From: Sympetrum striolatum
Lineage: Eukaryota > Arthropoda > Insecta > Odonata > Libellulidae
NCBI GenBank assembly: GCA_947579665.1
Contig: OX388346.1
Location: 89,096,615-89,160,614 of the forward strand
Length of the DNA: 64,000 bases
Direction of reading: 5' to 3'
Under the pieces are notes generated by a model. It searched no databases. It saw only the letters and a program-made list of their open reading frames with translations, and was not told where the DNA came from. The position numbers and the translations under genes are program-made. The first letter of the stretch is position 1. Each line of letters starts with the position of its first letter. This document shows positions 1 to 12,607 of this stretch, piece by piece.

Positions 1-92
1 TCGGTCAAATCTCGATAAAATAAGGAAAATTAAAGGAAAAAAAGAGGAAAAAAATTAAATTTTGCTAAAATTATTCGTTTTTCTTGCTTTTT

Positions 93-1900
93 TCGGTCAA
101 ATCTCGATAAAATAAGGAATATTAAGGGAAAAAAGAGGATAAAAATTGATATTTCGCTATAATTATTCGTTTTTCTTGCTTTTTTCGGTCAAATCTCGAT
201 AAAATAAGGAAAATTCAGGGAAAAAAAGAGGAAAAAAATTGAAATTTCGCTAAAATTATTCGTTTTTCTTGCTTTCTTCGGTCAAATCTCAATAAAATAA
301 GGAAAATTAAGGGAAAGAAAGAGGATAAAAATTGATATTTCGATAATATTATTCGTTTTTCTTGCTTTTATCGGCCAAATCTCGATAATGAGGAGAATGA
401 AGGAAAAAAAGAGGAAAAAAATTGAAATTTAGCTAAAATTATTCGTTTTTCTTGCTTTTTTCGGTCAAATCTCGATAGAATAAGGAAAATTAAGGGAAAA
501 AAAGAGGAAAAAAATTGAAATTTCGCTATAATTATTCGTTTTTCTTGCTTTTTTCGGTCAAATCTCGATAAAATAAGGAAAATTATGGGAAAAAAAGAGG
601 ATAAAAATTGAAATTTCCATAAAATATTTGTTTTTCTTGCTTTTTTCGTTCAAATCTCGATAAAATAAGGAAAATTAAGGGAAAAAAAGAGGAAAAAATT
701 GAAATTTCGCTAAAATTATTCGTTTTTCTTGCTTTTTTCGGTCAAATCTCGATAAAATAAGGAAAATTAAGGGAAAAAAGAGGATAAAAATTGATATTTC
801 GCTAAAATTTTTCGTTTTTCATGCTTTCTTCGGTCAAATCTCAATAAAATAAGGAAAATTAAGGGAAAAAAAGAGGAAAAAAATTGAAATTTCGCTAAAA
901 TTATTCGTTTTTCTTGCTTTTTACGGTCAAATCTCGATAAAATAAGGAAAATTAAGGGAAAAAAGAGGACAAAAATTTATATTTCGCTAAAATTATTCGT
1001 TTTTCTTGCTTTTTTCGGTCAAATCTCGATAAAATAAGGAAAATTATGGGAAAAAAAGAGGATAAAAATTGTAATTTCCATAAAATTATTCGTTTTTCTT
1101 GCTTTTTTCGGTCAAATCTCGATAAAATAAGGAAAATTAAGGGAAAAAAGAGGAAAAAATTGAAATTTCGCTAAAATTATTCGTTTTTCTTGCTTTTTCG
1201 GTCAAATCTCGATAAAATAAGGAAAATTAAGGGAAAAAAGAGGATAAAAATTGATATTTCGCTAAAATTATTCGTTTTTCTTGCTTTCTTCGGTCAAATC
1301 TCAATAAAATAAGGAAAATTAAGGGAAAAAAAGAGGAAAAAAAATTGAATTTCGCTAAAATTATTCGTTTTTCTTGCTTTTTACGGTCAAATCTCGATAA
1401 AATAAGGAAAATTAAGGGAAAAAAGAGGACAAAAATTTATATTTCCATAAAATCATTCGTTTTTCTTGCTTTTTTCGGTCAAATCTCGATAAAATAAGGA
1501 AAATTAAGGGATAAAAGAGGATAAAAATTGAAATTTCCATAAAATTATTCGTTTTTCTTGCTTTTTTCGCTCAAATCTCGATAAAATAAGGAAAATTAAG
1601 GGAAAGAAAGAGGAAAAAATTGAAATTTCGCTTAAATTATTCGTTTTTCTCGCCTTTTTCGGTCAAATCTCGATAAAATAAGGAAAATTATGGGAAAAAA
1701 AGAGGATAAAAATTGAAATTTCCATGAAATTATTCGTTTTTCTTGCTTTTTTCGGTCAAATCTCGATAAAATAAGGAAAATTAAGGGAAAGAAAGAGGAA
1801 AAAATTGAATTTTCGCTAAAATTATTCGTTTTTCTTGCTTTTTTCGGACAAATCTCGATAAAATAATGAAAATTAAGGGAAAAAAGAGGATAAAAATTGA
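93..1900 (-). repeat. Left-array higher-order block, copy 1
   Basis: Subtype markers recur downstream at a fixed offset of about 5456-5458 bp. CGTTCAAATCTCG is at 648 and 6104. ATGCTTTCTTCGG is at 821 and 6279. The variant GTAATTTCC is at 1071 and 6529. The rare GGACAAATCTCG followed by AATAATG is near 1847 and again just before the N gap. This shows a higher-order unit of about 5.46 kb in the left array, whose second copy is cut by the gap. Confidence 0.8.
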
Positions 1901-2534
1901 TATTTTACTAAAATTATTCGTTTTTCTTGCTTTCTTCGGTCAAATCTCAATAAAATAAGGAAAATTAAGGGAAAACAAAGAGGAAAAAAATTGAAATTTC
2001 GCTAAAATTATTCCTTTTTCTTGCTTTTTACGGTCAAATCTCGATAAAATAAGGAAAATTAAGGGAAAAAAGAGGATAAAAATTTATATTTCCATAAAAT
2101 CATTCGTTTTTCTTGCATTTTCCGGTCAAATCTCGATAAAATAAGGAAAATTAAGGGAAAAAAAGAGGAAAAAAATTGAAATTTCGCTAAAATTATTCGT
2201 TTTTCTTGCTTTCTTCGGTCAAATCTCAATAAAATAAGGAAAATTAAGGGAAAGAAAGAGGAAAAAAATTGAATTTTCGCTAAAATTATTCGTTTTTCTT
2301 CCTTTTTACGGTCAAATCTCGATAAAGTAAGGAAAATAAAGGGAAAAAAGAGGATAAAAATTTATATTTCGCTTAAATTATTCGTTTTTATTGCTTTTTT
2401 CGGTCAAATCTCGATAAAATAAGGAAAATTATGGGAAAAAAAGAGGATAAAAATTGAAATTTCCATAAAATTATTCGTTTTTCTTGCTTTTTTCGGTCAA
2501 ATCTCGATAAAATAAGGAAAATTAAGGGAAAAAA

Positions 2535-3840
2535 GAGGATAAAAATTGATATTTCGCTAAAATTATTCGTTTTTCATGCTTTCTTCGGTCAAATCTCAAT
2601 AAAATAAGGAAAATTAAGGGAAAAAAAGAGGAAAAAAATTGAAATTTCGCTAAAATTATTCGTTTTTCTTGCTTTTTACGGTCAAATCTCGATAAAATAA
2701 GGAAAATTAAGGGAAAAAAGAGGACAAAAATTTATATTTCGCTAAAATTATTCGTTTTTCTTGCTTTTTTCGGTCAAATCTCGATAAAATAAGGAAAATT
2801 ATGGGAAAAAAAGAGGATAAAAATTGTAATTTCCATAAAATTATTCGTTTTTCTTGCTTTTTTCGGTCAAATCTCGATAAAATAAGGAAAATTAAGGGAA
2901 AAAAGAGGAAAAAATTGAAATTTCGCTAAAATTATTCGTTTTTCTTGCTTTTTCGGTCAAATCTCGATAAAATAAGGGAAATTAAGGGGAAAAAGAGGAT
3001 AAAAATTGATATTTCGCTAAAATTATTCGTTTTTCTTGCTTTCTTCGGTCAAATCTCAATAAAATAAGGAAAATTAAGGGAAAAAAAGAGGAAAAAAATT
3101 GAAATTTCGCTAAAATTATTCGTTTTTCTTGCTTTTTACGGTCAAATCTCGATAAAATAAGGAAAATTAAGGGAAAGAAAGAGGAAAAAAAATTGAAATT
3201 TCGCTAAAATTATTCGTTTTTCTTGCTTTTTACGGTCAAATCTCGATAAAATAAGGAAAATTAAGGGAAAAAAGAGGACAAAAATTTATATTTCCATAAA
3301 ATCATTCGTTTTTCTTGCTTTTTTCGGTCAAATCTCGATGAAATAAGGAAAATTAAGGGAAAAAAGAGGATAAAAATTGAAATTTCCATAAAATTATTCG
3401 TTTTTCTTGCTTTTTTCGCTCAAATCTCGATAAAATAAGGAAAATTAAGGGAAAGAAAGAGGAAAAAATTGAAATTTCGCTAAGATTATTCGTTTTTCTC
3501 GCCTTTTTCGGTCAAATCTCGATAAAATAAGGAAAATTATGGGAAAAAAAGAGGATAAAAATTGAAATTTCCATGAAATTATTCGTTTTTTTTGCTTTTT
3601 TCGGTCAAATCTCGATAAAATAAGGAAAATTAAGGGAAAGAAAGAGGAAAAAATTGAATTTTCGCTAAAATTATTCGTTTTTCTTGCTTTTTTCGGTCAA
3701 ATCTCGATAAAATAAAGAAAATTAAGGGAAAAAAGAGGATAAAAATTGATATTTTACTAAAATTATTCGTTTTTCTTGCTTTCTTCGGTCAAATCTCAAT
3801 AAAATAAGGAAAATTAAGGGAAAACAAAGAGGAAAAAAAT
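2535..3840 (-). repeat. Left-array internal segmental copy (offset about 1.755 kb)
   Basis: The same order of subtype markers as in 780-2085 is repeated here at an offset of 1754-1755 bp, close to 19 monomers. ATGCTTTC occurs at 821 and 2576, GAGGAC at 966 and 2720, and GTAATTTCC at 1071 and 2826. This copy has ATTATTCG where the 821 and 6279 copies have ATTTTTCG, so it is the more diverged of the three. Confidence 0.7.
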
Positions 3841-5549
3841 TGAAATTTCGCTAAAATTATTCGTTTTTCTTGCTTTTTACGGTCAAATCTCGATAAAATA
3901 AGGAAAATTAAGGGAAAAAAGAGGATAAAAATTTATATTTCCATAAAATCATTCGTTTTTCTTGCATTTTTCGGTCAAATCTCGATAAAATAAGGAAAAT
4001 TAAGGGAAAAAAAGAGGATAAAAATTGAAATTTCCATAAAATTATTCGTTTTTCTTGCTTTTTTCGCTCAAATCTCGTAAAAATAAGGAAAATTAAGGGA
4101 AAAAAAGAGGAAAAAATTGAAATTTCGCTAAAATTATTCGTTTTTCTCGCCTTTTTCGGTCAAATCTCGATAAAATAAGGAAAATTAAGGGAAAGAAAGA
4201 GGAAAAAAAATTGAAATTTCGCTAAAATTATTCGTTTTTCTTGCTTTTTACGGTCAAATCTCGATAAAATAAGGAAAATTAAGGGAAAAAAGAGGATAAA
4301 AATTTATATTTAAATAAAATCGTTCGTTTTTCTTGCTTTTTTCGGTCAAATCTCGATAAAATAAGGAAAATTAAGGGAAAAAAAGAGGATAAAAATTAAA
4401 ATTTTGCTAAAATTATTCGTTTTTCTTGCATTTCTCGGTCAATTCTCCATTAAATAAGGAAAATCAAGGGCGAAAAGAGGAAAAAAATTGAAATTTTGCT
4501 AAAATTATTCGTTTTTCTCGCCTTTTTCGGTCAAATCTCGATAAAATAAGGAAAATTATGGGAAAAAAAGAGGATAAAAATTGAAATTTCCATGAAATTA
4601 TTCGTTTTTCTTGCTTTTTTCGGTCAAATCTCGATAAGATAAGGAAAATTAAGGGAAAGAAAGAGGAAAAAATTGAATTTTCGCTAAAATTATTCGTTTT
4701 TCTTGCTTTTTTCGGTCAAATCTCGATAAAATAATGAAAATTAAGGGAAAAAAGAGGATAAAAATTGATATTTCACTAAAATTATTCGTTTTTCTTGCTT
4801 TCTTCGGTCAAATCTCAATAAAATAAGGAAAATTAAGGGAAAACAAAGAGGAAAAAAATTGAAATTTCGCTAAAATTATTCGTTTTTCTTGCTTTTTACG
4901 GTCAAATCTCGATAAAATAAGGAAAATTAAGGGAAAAAAGAGGATAAAGATTTATATTTCCATAAAATCATTCGTTTTTCTTGCTTTTTTCGGTCAAATC
5001 TCGATTAAATAAGGAAAATTAAGGGAAAAAAAGAGGATAAAAATTGAAATTTCCATAAAATTATTCGTTTTTCTTGCTTTTTTCGCTCAAATCTCGATAA
5101 AATAAGGAAAATTAAGGGAAAGAAAGAGGAAAAAAATTGAAATTTCGCTAAAATTATTCGTTTTTTTTTGCTTTTTACGGTCAAATCTCGATAAAATAAG
5201 GAAAATTAAGGGAAAAAAGAGGATAAAAATTTATATTTCCATAAAATCATTCGTTTTTCTTGCTTTTTTCGGTCAAATCTCGATAAAATAAGGAAAATTA
5301 AGGGAAAAAAAGAGGATAAAAATTGAAATTTCCATAAAATTATTCGTTTTTCTTGCTTTTTTCGCTCAAATCTCGATAAAATAAGGAAAATTAAGGGAAA
5401 GAAAGAGGAAAAAATTGAAATTTCGCTAAAATTATTCGTTTTTCTCGCCTTTTTCGGTCAAATCTCGATAAAATAAGGAAAATTAAGGGAAAGAAAGAGG
5501 AAAAAAAATTGAAATTTCGCTAAACTTTTTCGTTTTTCTTTCTTTTTTC

Positions 5550-7362
5550 GGTCAAATCTCGATAAAATAAGGAAAATTAAGGGAAAAAAGAGGATAAAAA
5601 TTGATATTTCGCTATAATTATTCGTTTTTCTTGCTTTTTTCGGTCAAATCTCGATAAAATAAGGAAAATTAAGGGAAAAAAAGAGGAAAAAAATTGAAAT
5701 TTCGCTAAAATTATTCGTTTTTCTTGCTTTTTACGGTCAAATCTCGATAAAATAATGAAAATTAAGGGAAAAAAGAGGATAAAAATTTATATTTCGCTAA
5801 AATTATTCGTTTTTCTTGCTTTTTTCGGTCAAATCTCGATAAAATAAGGAAAATTATGGGAAAAAAAGAGGATAAAAATTGAAATTTCCATGAAATTATT
5901 CGTTTTTCTTGCTTTTTTTCGGTCAAATCTCGATAAAATAAGGAAAATAAGGGGAAAGAAAGAGGAAAAAATTGAATTTTCGCTAAAATTATTCGTTTTT
6001 CTTGCTTTTTTCGGTCAAATCTCGATAAAATAATGAAAATTAAGGGAAAAAAGAGGATAAAAATTGATATTTCGCTATAATTATTCGTTTTTCTTGCTTT
6101 TTTCGTTCAAATCTCGATAAAATAAGGAAAATTAAGGGAAAAAAAGAGGAAAAAATTGAAATTTCGCTAAAATTATTCGTTTTTCTTGCTTTTTTTCGGT
6201 CAAATCTCGATAAAATAAGGAAAATTAAGGGAAAAAAGAGGATAAAAATTGATATTTCGCTAAAATTTTTCGTTTTTCATGCTTTCTTCGGTCAAATCTC
6301 AATAAAATAAGGAAAATTAAGGGAAAAAAAGAGGAAAAAAATTGAAATTTCGCTAAAATTATTCGTTTTTCTTGCTTTTTACGGTCAAATCTCGATAAAA
6401 TAAGGAAAATTAAGGGAAAAAAGAGGACAAAAATTTATATTTCGCTAAAATTATTCGTTTTTCTTGCTTTTTTCGGTCAAATCTCGATAAAATAAGGAAA
6501 ATTATGGGAAAAAAAGAGGATAAAAATTGTAATTTCCATAAAATTATTCGTTTTTCTTGCTTTTTTCGGTCAAATCTCGATAAAATAAGGAAAATTAAGG
6601 GAAAAAAGAGGAAAAAATTGAAATTTCGCTAAAATTATTCGTTTTTCTTGCTTTTTACGGTCAAATCTCGATAAAATAAGGAAAATTAAGGGAAAAAAGA
6701 GGATAAAAATTGATATTTCGCTAAAATAATTCGTTTTTCTTGCTTTCTTCGGTCAAATCTCAATAAAATAAGGAAAATTAAGGGAAAAAAAGAGGAAAAA
6801 AAATTGAAATTTCGCTAAAATTATTCGTTTTTCTTGCTTTTTACGGTCAAATCTCGATAAAATAAGGAAAATTAAGGGAAAAAAGAGGACAAAAATTTAT
6901 ATTTCCATAAAATCATTCGTTTTTCTTGCTTTTTTTCGGTCAAATCTCGATAAAATAAGGAAAATTAAGGGAAAAAAGAGGATAAAAATTGAAATTTCCA
7001 TAAAATTATTCGTTTTTCTTGCTTTTTTCGCTCAAATCTCGATAAAATAAGGAAAATTAAGGGAAAGAAAGAGGAAAAAATTGAAATTTCGCTTAAATTA
7101 TTCGTTTTTCTCGCCTTTTTCGGTCAAATCTCGATAAAATAAGGAAAATTATGGGAAAAAAAGAGGATAAAAATTGAAATTTTCATGAAATTATTCGTTT
7201 TTCTTGCTTTTTTTCGGTCAAATCTCGATAAAATAAGGAAAATTAAGGGAAAGAAAGAGGAAAAAATTGAATTTTCGCTAAAATTATTCGTTTTTCTTGC
7301 TTTTTTCGGACAAATCTCGATAAAATAATGAAAATTAAGGGAAAAAAGAGGATTAAAATTGA
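5550..7362 (-). repeat. Left-array higher-order block, copy 2 (cut by the gap)
   Basis: Second copy of the 93-1900 block at an offset of about 5456 bp. It is co-linear up to the last base before the N run, which corresponds to about position 1904 in copy 1. The array was therefore still in full register when the assembly stopped. The real array continues beyond this point. Confidence 0.78.
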
Positions 7363-7562
7363 NNNNNNNNNNNNNNNNNNNNNNNNNNNNNNNNNNNNNN
7401 NNNNNNNNNNNNNNNNNNNNNNNNNNNNNNNNNNNNNNNNNNNNNNNNNNNNNNNNNNNNNNNNNNNNNNNNNNNNNNNNNNNNNNNNNNNNNNNNNNNN
7501 NNNNNNNNNNNNNNNNNNNNNNNNNNNNNNNNNNNNNNNNNNNNNNNNNNNNNNNNNNNNNN
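7363..7562. other. Assembly gap, exactly 200 N
   Basis: A run of 200 N. The round length indicates a scaffolding placeholder, not a measured distance. Satellite lies on both sides, but its orientation flips across the gap. Open frames predicted through it are artefacts. Confidence 0.99.
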
Positions 7563-8699
7563 TGATTTTTCCAAGATATGATCGAAAAAAGCATCGGAAA
7601 CTGATATATTAAACGAAATTTATATCTTTTTTCATCTATTTTGCGTAACATTCATGATATTGCCAAGAAATGATCGAAAACGGATAATTAAAAAAAAATT
7701 TCAATATTTTTCCTCTATTTTACCTTTGATTTTTTTGATTTTGCCATGATATGATCGAAAAAAGTATCGAAAACGGATAATTTTTAGGAAATTTGAATCT
7801 ATTTCCTCTATTTTCCTTACTTTTCGTGATTTTTCCAAGATATGATAGAAAAAAGTATCGAAAACGGATAATTTTTAGGAAATTTCAATCTTTTTCCTCT
7901 ATTTTGCCATTTACCTTGAATTTGCCAAGATATAAACGAAAAAAGCATCGAAGACGGATTATTTCAAGAAAATTTTAATCTTTTTTCATCTATTTTGCGT
8001 AACTCTTCATGATATTGCCAAGAAATGATCGAAAACGGATAATTTAAAAAAAATTTCAATATTTTTCCTCTATTTTACCTTTGATTTTTTTGACTTTGCC
8101 AAGATATGATCGAAAAAAGTATCGAAAACGGATAATTTTTAGGAAATTTGAATCTTTTTCCTCTATTTTCCTTACATTCTGTGATTTTGCCAAGATATAA
8201 TCGAAAAAAGCATCGAGAACGGATAATTTCAAAAAATTTCAATCTTTTTTCATCTATTTTGCCTAACTCTTCGTGATTTTGCCAAGATATGATCGAAAAA
8301 AGCATCGAAAACGGATAATTTTTACGAAATTTCAATCTTTTTCCGTCTATTTGAAAGGGTTTTCGTGATTTTTCCCAGATTTGATCAAAGAATGCATTGA
8401 TAACCCATAATTTCAACAAAATTTGAACCTTTTTCCTCTAATTTGCCTTAATTTTTTGATTTTGCCATGTTATGATCGAAAAAAATATCGAAAACGGATA
8501 ATTTCCACCAAATTATAATTTTTTTCCTACATTTTTCCTTAGTTTTCGTGATTTTTACAAGATAAGATAAAAAAAGCATCGATAACTGATAATTTCAACG
8601 AAATTTCGATCTTTTTCCTCAATATTGCCTTACTTTTCGTGGTATTGCCAAGAAATGATCGAAAAAGGATAATTTTTAGGAAATTTCAATCTTTTTCCT
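7563..8699 (+). repeat. Left edge of the main array, mixed-order monomers
   Basis: Satellite monomers in an order not matching the higher-order unit to the right. A monomer with CTTGAATTTGCCAAGATATAAACG (positions 7915-7938) recurs near 44400 and 44757 at the other end of the array, so the two flanks share subtypes. No gene is seen. Confidence 0.75.
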
Positions 8700-11600
8700 C
8701 TATTTTGCCTTACATTCTGTGATTTTGCTAAGATATAATCGAGAAAAGCATCGAGAACGGATAATTTCAAAAAATTTCAATCTTTTTTCATCTATTTTGC
8801 CTAACTCTTCGTGATTTTGCCAAGATATGATCGAAAAAAGCATCGAAAACGGATATATTAAACGATATTTATATCTTTTTCCTCTATTTTGCCTTAATTG
8901 TCGTGATATTGCTAAGATAAAATCGAAAAAAGAATCGAAAACGTATAGTTTCAACGAAATTTCAATCTTTTTTCTCTAGTTTACCTTAGTTTTATTGATT
9001 TTGCCATGATATGATCGTAAAAAGTATAGAAAACGGATAATTTCCACCAAATTTCAATTTTTTTCTTCAATTTTTCCTTAGTTTTCGTGATTTTAACAAG
9101 ATAAGATGAAAAAAAGCATCGATAAAGGATAATTTCAACGAAATTTCGATCTTTATCCTTAATTTTGCCTTAGTTTTCGTTATTTTTCCAAGATATGATT
9201 GAAAAAAGCATCGAAAACGGATAATTTCAAGTATTTCGCAATATATGTTCATCATTTTAACTTACATTTCGTGATTTATCTGAAATATGTTCGAAAAAAG
9301 GATCGAAAACGGATTTATTAAACGAAATTTACATCTTTTTCCTCTATCTTGCCTTAGTTGTCGTGATATTGCCAAGATATGACCAAAAAAGTATCGAAAA
9401 CGGATAATTTCCACCAAATTTCTATTTTTTTTCTCCATTTTTCCATAGTTTTCGTGATAATTACAAGATAAGATGAAAAAAAGCATCGATAACGGATATT
9501 TTTCAACGAAATTTCGATCTTTTTCCCCAATTTTGCCTTAGTTTTCGTGATTTTTCCAGGATATGATTGAAAAAAGCATCGAAAACGGATAATTTCAACA
9601 AAATTTCAATCTTTTGTCTCTATTTTGCCTTAGTTTTCGTGATTTATCCAAGTTATGACTGAAAAAAGCATCGAAAACGGATAATTTTTACGAAATTTCA
9701 ATCTTTTTCCTCTATTTTGCCTAACTTTCTGTAATTATTCTAAGATATATTCGAGAAAAGCATCGAAAAGGTATAATTTCAAAGAATTTTGCAATATATT
9801 TTCGTCATTTTGTCTTACTTATCGTGATCGATCTGCATTATGATCGAAAAAAGGATCGAAAACGGATTATTTCAGGAAAAGTTCAATATTTTTCCTCTAT
9901 TTTTTGTTAGATTTTTTGATTTCGCCAAGATATGATCGAAAAAGTATCGAAAACGAATTTCAATATTTTTCCTCAAGATTTCCTTAGTGTTAGTGATTTT
10001 GGCAAGATTTGAATGAAAAAAGCACGGAGAACGGATAATTTCAACGAAATTTCAATCATTTTCCTCTTTTTTGCCTTACTTAACGTGATTTTGCAATGAT
10101 ATGCTCAAAAATAGAATCAAAAATGGATAATTTCAACGAAACTTCAATCTTTTTCGTCTATTTGCCTTAGTTGCCGTGAATCTACCAAGACATGATCAAA
10201 AAAGCATCGAAAACGGATTTTTTTCAATTAAATTTCAATCTTTTTCCGTCTATTTGAGAAGGATTTAGTGATTTTTCCAAGATTTGATTAAAAAAAGCAT
10301 CGATAACGGATAATTTCAACATAATTTGAAACTTTTTCCTCTAATTTGCCTTTCTTTCCGTGATTTTGCAACGTTATTACCGAAAAAAGCATCGAAACCG
10401 GATAATGTCGACGTTATTTCCATCGTTTTCCTCTTTTTTTATTTAGTTTTTGTATTTTCAACATGCATTGATCGAAAAAGGCATCGAAAAAGGATAATTT
10501 CACCAAAATTTCAATCTTTCTTCGTCTATTTTTCCTTACTTTCTTTGATTTTGCCAAGATATAATCGAAAAAAGCATCGATAACGGATAATTTCAAGGAA
10601 ATTTCAATCTTTTTACGTCTATTTGAAAAGGTTTTCGTGATTTTTCCAAGATTTGATCAAAGAATGCATCGATAACCCATTATTTCAACAAAATTTGAAC
10701 CTTTTTCCTCTAATTTGCCTTAATTTTTTGATTTTGCCATGTTATGATCGAAAAAAATATCGAAAACGGATAATTTCCACCAAATTATAATTTTTTTCCT
10801 CCATTTTTCCTTAGTTTTCGTGATTTTTACAAGATAAGATAAAAAAAGCATCGATAACTGATAATTTCAACGAAATTTCGATCTTTTTCCTCAATATTGC
10901 CTTACCTTTCATGGTATTGCCAAGAAATGATCGAAAACGGATAATTTTAACAAAATTTCAATATTTTTCATCTATTTTACCTTAAATTTTTTTGATTTTG
11001 CCATGATATGATCGAAAAAAGTATCGAAAACGGATAATTTTCTGGAAATTTGTATCTTTTTCCTCTATTTTGCCTTACTTTTCGTGATTTTTCGAAGATA
11101 TGATTGAAAAAAGCATCGAAAACGGATAATTTCAACGAAATTTCGATCTTTTTCCTCAATATTGCTTTACTTTTCGTGGTATTGCCAAGAAACGATCGAA
11201 AACGGATAATTTTAACCAAATTTCAATATTTTTCATCTATTTTACCTTAAATTGAATTGATTTCGACATGATATGATCGAAAAAAGTATCGAAAACGGAT
11301 AATTTTTTTGAAATTTGTATCTTTTTCCTCTATTTTGCCTTACATTCTGTGATTTTGCCAAGATATAATCGAGAAAAGCATCGAGAACAGATAATTTCAA
11401 AAAATTTCAATCTTTTTTCATCTATTTTGCCTAACTCTTCGTGATTTTGCCAAGATATGATCGAAAAAAGCATCGAGAACGGATATATTAAACGAAATTT
11501 ATATCTTTTTCCTCTATTTTGCCTTAATTGTCGTGATATTGCCAAGATAAAATAGAAAAAAGCATCGAAAACGGATAACATCAACGAAATTTTAATCTTT

Positions 11601-12607
11601 TGTCTCTATTTTACCTTAGTTATTATTGATTTTGCCATGATATGACCATAAAAAGTATCGAAAACGGATAATTTCCACCAAATTTCTATTTTTTTTCTCC
11701 ATTTTTCCATAGGTTTCGTGATAATTACAAGATAAGATGAAAAAAAGCATCGATAACGGATATTTTTCAACGAAATTTCGATCTTTTTCCCCAATTTTGC
11801 CTTAGTTTTCGTGATTTATCCAAGATATGACTGAAAAAAGCATCGAAAACGGATAATTTTTACGAAATTTCAATCTTTTTCCTCTATTTTGCCTAACTTT
11901 CTGTGATTAATCTAAGATATAATCGAGAAAAGCATCGAAAAGGTATAATTTCAAAGAATTTTGCAATATATTTTCGTCATTTTGTTTTACTTATCGTGAT
12001 TTATCTGCATTATGATCGAAAAAAGGATCGAAAACGGATTATTTCAAGAAAAGTTCAATATTTTTCCTATATTTTACCTTTGATTTTTTTGACTTTGCCA
12101 AGATATGATCGAAAAAAGCATCGAGAACGGATAATTTCAAAAAATTTCAATCTTTTTTCATCTATTTTGCCTAACTCTTCGTGATTTTGCCAAGATATGA
12201 TCGAAAAAAGCATCGACGACGGACAATTTCAAGGAAATTTCAATCTTTTTCCGTCTATTTGAAAGGGTTTTCGTGATTTTTCCAAGATTTGATCAAAGAA
12301 TGCATTGATAACCCATAATTTCAACAAAATTTGAACCTTTTTCCTCTAATTTGCCTTAATTTTTTGATTTTGCCATGTTATGATCGAAAATAATATCGAA
12401 AACGGATAATTTCCACCAAATTATAATTTTTTTCCTACATTTTTCCTTAGTTTTCGTGATTTTTACAAGATAAGATAAAAAAAGCATCGATAACTGATAA
12501 TTTCAACGAAATTTCGATCTTTTTCCTCAATATTGCCTTACTTTTCGTGGTATTGCCAAGAAATGATCGAAAACGGATAATTTTTACGAAATTTCAATCT
12601 TTTTCCT
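8700..12607 (+). repeat. Higher-order repeat copy 0 (short, 3.9 kb)
   Basis: Starts at the same landmark as the next copies, a monomer with GATTTTGCTAAGATATAATC. The first 1.63 kb matches the standard unit in spacing. Most of the middle is absent, and the part from about 11330 matches the late part of the unit (573 bp between two landmarks, exactly as at 30486/31059). The segment 10500-11600 is most like 45840-46870 at the far end of the array (offset about 35.3 kb). Confidence 0.75.

Larger units (their letters stand above)
1..7362 (-). repeat. 92-bp satellite array, left block (inverted orientation)
   Basis: Head-to-tail tandem repeat. The anchor TCGGTCAAATCTCGATAAAA recurs at about 1, 93, 185 and 278, giving a period of 92-93 bp and roughly 80 copies. 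Each monomer runs through an A/G-rich half (AAGGAAAATTAAGGG, AAAGAGGAAAAAAATTG), then AAATTTCGCTAAAATTATTCG, then a TTTTTCTTGCTTTTTTCGG tract. The reverse complement aligns along its whole length with the monomer of the array right of the gap: shared blocks are CGAAAAAAGCA, GAATAATTTTAGCGAAATTT and TTTTCCTCTTTTTTTCCC. It is therefore the same family in the opposite orientation. Copies differ by a few substitutions that mark subtypes, such as CTCAATAAAATAAGG versus CTCGATAAAATAAGG, and GATATTTCGC versus GAAATTTCCAT. No coding sequence is seen. Confidence 0.97.

Noticed and set aside
1..7362. CRISPR-like array (regular repeats)
   Set aside because: There are no unique spacers. The whole period is repeated, and the context is eukaryotic.
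7124..7651. A 175-residue frame across the N gap
   Set aside because: It is open only because N codons are not stops. Both ends are satellite.
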